A stretch of DNA of 64,000 nt from Hyperoodon ampullatus (taxonomy: Eukaryota > Chordata > Mammalia > Artiodactyla > Ziphiidae). Every line of letters starts with the position of its first letter. Position 1 is the stretch's first letter. This document shows positions 61,879-64,000 of the stretch, piece by piece. The notes under the pieces were generated by a model that saw only the letters and a program-made list of their open reading frames with translations, ran no database searches and was not told where the DNA came from. The DNA lies in contig CATKHW010000010.1 in NCBI GenBank assembly GCA_949752795.1, positions 62,001 to 126,000 on the forward strand, written 5' to 3'. A program made the position numbers and the translations under genes.

Positions 61879-63616
61879 TCTTGCCTTTCTGGTTTTTACA
61901 CATTTTGTGGATGTTCCTTTTGACCGGAGGGAAGTGATACTTCTTTGTAGTGCAGATTTGCATTGCCCGCTTGCTTGCTTGGCCAAAAAGGGCGTATGCG
62001 TTTTCTCCTGAATATATTCAGGAGAAAACGCATACGCCCTTTTTGGCCAAGTGCATCATTGTCGAAGTTGTGCCCCTCTTCCTGTGCTTTAAAGGCGATT
62101 CCAACGTACCTCTTGAAATCTGTTTCCTGCTATTCTGGCTCACTTTCAAGTCCGCCTCGTTGCCTTCCCTCAACAGATTTTTGGACGATAGTTGTCCTTT
62201 ATTACTCGGCCAGTTTGTGAATTGCTGTGCCCCTGAGCTCTATTTTTCAACTCGTTTTTGGTGAGCTGACCGCAAGTCCAAAATTTTGGTTCAGGACCTA
62301 TGCTGGTTTCCGGTGGGGGGCTGAGACTTTGGTTAATTCTTCTTCCTGCCGGGAAATTACAGTGATATGTGCCCGTCCAAATGCCTAACAGCTACTCTCT
62401 CATTGGTTCTCCCTCTTCCCTTTCATCCTCTGCCAAATTGGCAACCTGTGTGAACCAGGAGGTTAAAGGGGCTGTCTCTCCATGTTGGGAGATTGATAGT
62501 AAAGCAGGTGGAAAGTCAATCCGGAGCACCAGGAGTGGGACTATTCGTTGAGTTTTAGAAACCTTTCGTATTCACAGTGTGTCCGTTCTCTAGGTTTCCC
62601 GTACATGTTATAGCTGTAGTAATATTCCCTTCAACCTGGAGAGTTGGGACTCATGGAATGGGTGCCATGCATTATTACTTTAAAGGGTCTGCATTTGCTC
62701 ACCCAATCTCACCAATCCTGTCAGTCCCAAGTGTCCAGCCTTATGCCACATCCAGCTGTCATTGTAGATAGGGTCATTCCAGGTTTCATCAGAGACCCTG
62801 AAGGAATTGTAAAGAATTTCCCAGTTTTTTGTTTTGTTTTTGAAATTCCTTATTATCGTGGGTTTGAGCTGATTCTCGCTGCCATGTTTATGCCAGTCTA
62901 GACACACTTGATTCCCTTACAGAGACATATCAATACATAGGTTTTAAGATTCTTACTAGTCAGATATATTCCTCTGCGGGAAATATGGTGTTTTCCGACC
63001 CTTTCACTGAGGAAGGTGTAGGTCTTGTCTATTCCATAGTTGGTTTTTGGAGCGGTACCTGTGCTTATATCAAACTCTGGTTTTATGCATCACCCCACCT
63101 CTCTTTCCCCCTTAAGCAGGCATAAGAATGTTTTCTAAATGTGAGACACTGTTCTCTTTCCTAACTCAGTTCAAGTGTAGCCATGTTTACAGGATCTTCA
63201 TAAGTGAAATCTTATGATAAGTTTCTTTTTCTGTGTACCTTATTTCACTTAGAATCATCGTACCTGAATCCACCCATTTTGCTGCTACTGGTCTTATGTC
63301 ATTGATTTCATGGCTGAGGGATATTCCATCGTACGTAAGTACCACAACTTTTTGAACCATTTTTATATTTCCTGGGATATTTAAGGTGTACCCAAGTTGA
63401 GGTCCTTGTAAGCAGTGCAGCCCTAAATTTTGGGGTGGCTCTGTCTTATTGATTTTCAGTTTTCCCAAGGTATATTCCCTAGACTGGAAGTTCCCTTGGC
63501 TCTGTAGCTCTGTTGTTTACTTGTTTTAGGGAACACAATGCACTCCTCCAGAGAGGCAGTTGGCAATTTACATCCCGCCCATCAGCATAACAAGGCTCCC
63601 TGTTCTGCAGGGCCTG
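61879..63616. repeat. Satellite unit 35, type B, copy of unit 4/24 lineage
   Basis: Repeats the marker set of units 4 and 24 from GATGTTCC near 61910 onward: the six-T tract, CCTTATTATCG and CTGCAGGGCC. It has CAATCCGGAG like unit 4, not CAATCCAGAG as in unit 24. Palindrome 61978-62051 is perfect. Confidence 0.9.
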
Positions 63617-64000
63617 TCTTGCCTTTCTGGTTTTTACACATTTTGTGGATGTCCGTTTTGACCGGTGGGAAGTGATACTTCTTTGTAGTGCAGATTTGCA
63701 TTGCCCGCTTGCTTGCTTGGCCAAAAAGGGCGTATGCGTTTTCTCCTGAATATATTCAGGAGAAAACGCATACGCCCTTTTTGGCCAAGTGCATCATTGT
63801 CGAAGTTGTGACCCTCTTCCTGTGCTTTATAGGCGATTCCAACGTACCTCTTGAAATCTGTTTCCTGCTATTCTGCCTCGCTTTCAAGTCCGCCTCGTTG
63901 CCTTCCCTCAACAGATTTTTGGACGATAGTTGTCCTTTATTACTCGGCCAGTTTGTGAATTGCTGTGCCCCTGAGCTCCATTTTTCAACTCGTTTTTGGT
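61915..64000. repeat. Third copy of the unit 4-5 lineage
   Basis: Follows 42788-44873 with an offset of 19,127 bp (eleven units minus 2 bp), and also matches 8010-10095. It continues past the window end. Confidence 0.82.
63617..64000. repeat. Satellite unit 36, partial, type A
   Basis: Only the first 384 bases are in the window. GTGACCCTCTTCC and TTTATAGGCG place it with units 3, 5 and 25. Palindrome 63716-63789 is perfect. Confidence 0.88.

Larger units (their letters stand above)
2512..64000. repeat. L1-derived cetacean satellite array, 1,739-bp unit
   Basis: Units follow head to tail without interruption except for one SINE. Measured palindrome to palindrome, intervals are 1737-1740 bp, apart from the edge unit (1,761) and the unit holding the SINE (1,963). 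Small length differences come from identifiable 1-base indels, for example six instead of seven T in the T-tract of units 2, 4, 24 and 35. The array continues past the window. The unit length, the L1 content and the CHR SINE all fit the common cetacean satellite. The identity comes from recall of the family, not from a search. Confidence 0.93.

Noticed and set aside
2611..63789. CRISPR array or bacterial palindromic repeat
   Set aside because: The palindromes are 1.74 kb apart, spacers are near-identical satellite sequence, and L1 and CHR SINE content is mammalian.
2512..64000. CENP-B box in the satellite
   Set aside because: I looked for TTCG....A..CGGG on both strands of the unit. Candidates such as ATTCGTTGAG and TTTCGTATTC fail at the later fixed positions. 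No match seen by eye.
52452..64000. Assembly duplication as the sole explanation for the long near-identical blocks
   Set aside because: Not excluded, but the copies differ at scattered single bases (for example AAGTCGAAAA versus AAGTCCAAAA, GTCCCTGTC versus GTCCCTTTC), and the offsets change by whole units, which fits real unequal exchange. Raw reads would decide.

Overview
This window is eukaryotic heterochromatin, not a gene-bearing region. Two things point to a whale. First, about 61.5 kb is a tandem satellite with a 1,739-bp unit, and two thirds of that unit is recognisably the 3' end of a LINE-1 element. This fits the published idea that L1 forms the unit of cetacean heterochromatic satellites (Kapitonov, Holmquist and Jurka, 1998, recalled and not checked). 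Second, one unit carries a full-length CHR-type (tRNA-Glu-derived) SINE of the kind found in cetaceans. The unit length is close to the roughly 1.75 kb I recall for the common cetacean satellite outside the dolphins and their relatives. I cannot name the species. I see no protein-coding gene, RNA gene or CRISPR array.

Layout. Positions 1-2511 are a diverged minisatellite of about 25 bp per unit. It meets the satellite abruptly at about 2511/2512. Satellite units then run head to tail to the window end: 35 complete units and one partial, numbered 1-36 below, using a phase that starts at the array edge. Unit 1 is the most divergent, as expected at an array edge. Units 2-11 (4.3-21.9 kb) alternate between two subtypes, here called A and B, giving a period of about 3,478 bp. 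Units 12-17 (21.9-32.3 kb) are an older-looking, more diverged stretch (types D and C). Units 18-36 return to A/B.

On top of this there are long near-identical blocks. Roughly 35.06-42.74 kb reappears at 52.45-60.13 kb (offset 17,388 bp, ten units). Roughly 8.01-11.3 kb reappears at 42.79-46.1 kb, and its first part again from 61.9 kb. Roughly 15.2-21.1 kb reappears at 46.5-52.43 kb. The switch points can be placed by single-base markers, one of them within 27 bases.

Each unit has three parts. About 1.1-1.2 kb is the L1 3' end (late ORF2, 3' UTR and A-tail), lying on the minus strand. About 0.6 kb is of origin I do not recognise. Inside the L1 part sits a palindrome of up to 74 bp with no spacer. 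It is present in all 36 copies and base-perfect in 20. Its ends resemble the terminal inverted repeat of a mariner-type miniature element. No genes work together here; the biology is that of satellite turnover: homogenisation, unequal exchange, edge decay and one recent retroposon insertion.
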